The notes under the pieces: generated by a model | What the model was told of the DNA's origin: nothing | Databases searched by the model: none | The model's input: the letters and a program-made list of their open reading frames with translations, nothing else | Part shown: piece by piece, positions 63,929 to 64,000 of the stretch | Numbering within the stretch: the first letter of the stretch is position 1 | Layout of the letters: the number at the start of each line of letters is the position of its first letter | NCBI RefSeq assembly: GCF_042683045.1 | Contig: NZ_JBHUIT010000001.1 | Location: 200,508 to 264,507 of the forward strand | Direction of reading: 5' to 3' | DNA: 64,000 nt | From: Luteolibacter algae | GTDB lineage: Bacteria > Verrucomicrobiota > Verrucomicrobiia > Verrucomicrobiales > Akkermansiaceae | Position numbers and translations under genes: made by a program

Positions 63929-64000
63929 GCCTGACCCCATTTTCTGGACAGTTCTAAACTAGAGCTAACGTGGCTGGTGTTTGTCTAAGGAGAGGGGCGG
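63929..64000. other. Right edge; possible IS3-type element end
   Basis: The last 70 bases hold TGACCCCATTTTCTGGACAG (63932 onwards), similar to terminal repeats of some IS3-family elements as recalled, then a purine-rich AAGGAGAGGGG that could precede a start codon beyond the window. No transposase sequence is visible, so this is a lead only. Confidence 0.3.

Overview
The window looks like a chromosome segment from a Gram-negative Verrucomicrobiota bacterium, probably a marine member of the Verrucomicrobiales. Support for this is indirect. There is a carrageenan-type sulfated-galactan locus with several S1 sulfatases and a hydrazine-synthase-alpha-like multiheme protein of the kind common in Planctomycetes and Verrucomicrobia. 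BamA and a polysaccharide exporter show an outer membrane. The S10/spc ribosomal cluster has an unusual gene content. Species cannot be named from sequence alone.

Region by region: (1) 1-2324, minus strand: IclR-type regulator, purN and a MoxR ATPase that runs off the left edge. (2) 2499-7125, plus: two secreted beta-propeller/c-type haem proteins; the second carries a frameshift. (3) 7256-18229, minus: a polysaccharide-utilisation operon in transcription order GH36 alpha-galactosidase, two tandem S1 sulfatases, a lipoprotein, a third sulfatase, a GH16 carrageenase-like enzyme and a decayed fourth sulfatase. A divergent plus-strand pair (18680-21299) encodes beta-helix proteins whose motif spacing matches GH82 iota-carrageenases but which lack one of the two catalytic acids. 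(4) 21375-26431: a repeat-rich exported protein, type II NADH dehydrogenase, YHS protein, ECF sigma factor with an overlapping zinc-finger anti-sigma-like protein, a hypothetical protein and tRNA-Met. (5) 27007-41831: one long ribosomal cluster, rpsL to secY, closed by a strong terminator. It contains a secreted coiled-coil protein inserted between rpsS and rplV, and S5 and S3 have RG/G-rich tails. (6) 41904-47561: adk, map, lepA, recQ. (7) 47566-57591: RodZ-like protein, bamA, rhomboid protease, nuoC and nuoB, an acetyltransferase-nitrilase fusion, hisG, a 34-residue COX24-like basic protein, an RluA-type synthase and a Nif3 protein. (8) 57752-63878: tRNA-Gly, a small secreted protein, an outer-membrane beta-barrel, a Wzc-type co-polymerase/tyrosine kinase, a short OPX export protein, a PDZ protein and RluE.

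How the parts fit: the GH16, GH82-like, GH36 and sulfatase genes would together desulfate and depolymerise a red-algal galactan. The two respiratory NADH dehydrogenase loci (ndh at 22733 and nuoBC at 51673) are 29 kb apart, yet each has the identical 18-bp palindrome TTGTGAATTTTTTCACAA just upstream. This is the classic Rex operator form and suggests joint control by the NADH/NAD ratio. The beta-barrel, PCP kinase and short OPX protein look like a split outer-membrane polysaccharide translocon.

All calls come from reading the sequence and from recalled family motifs; no database search or structure prediction was run.
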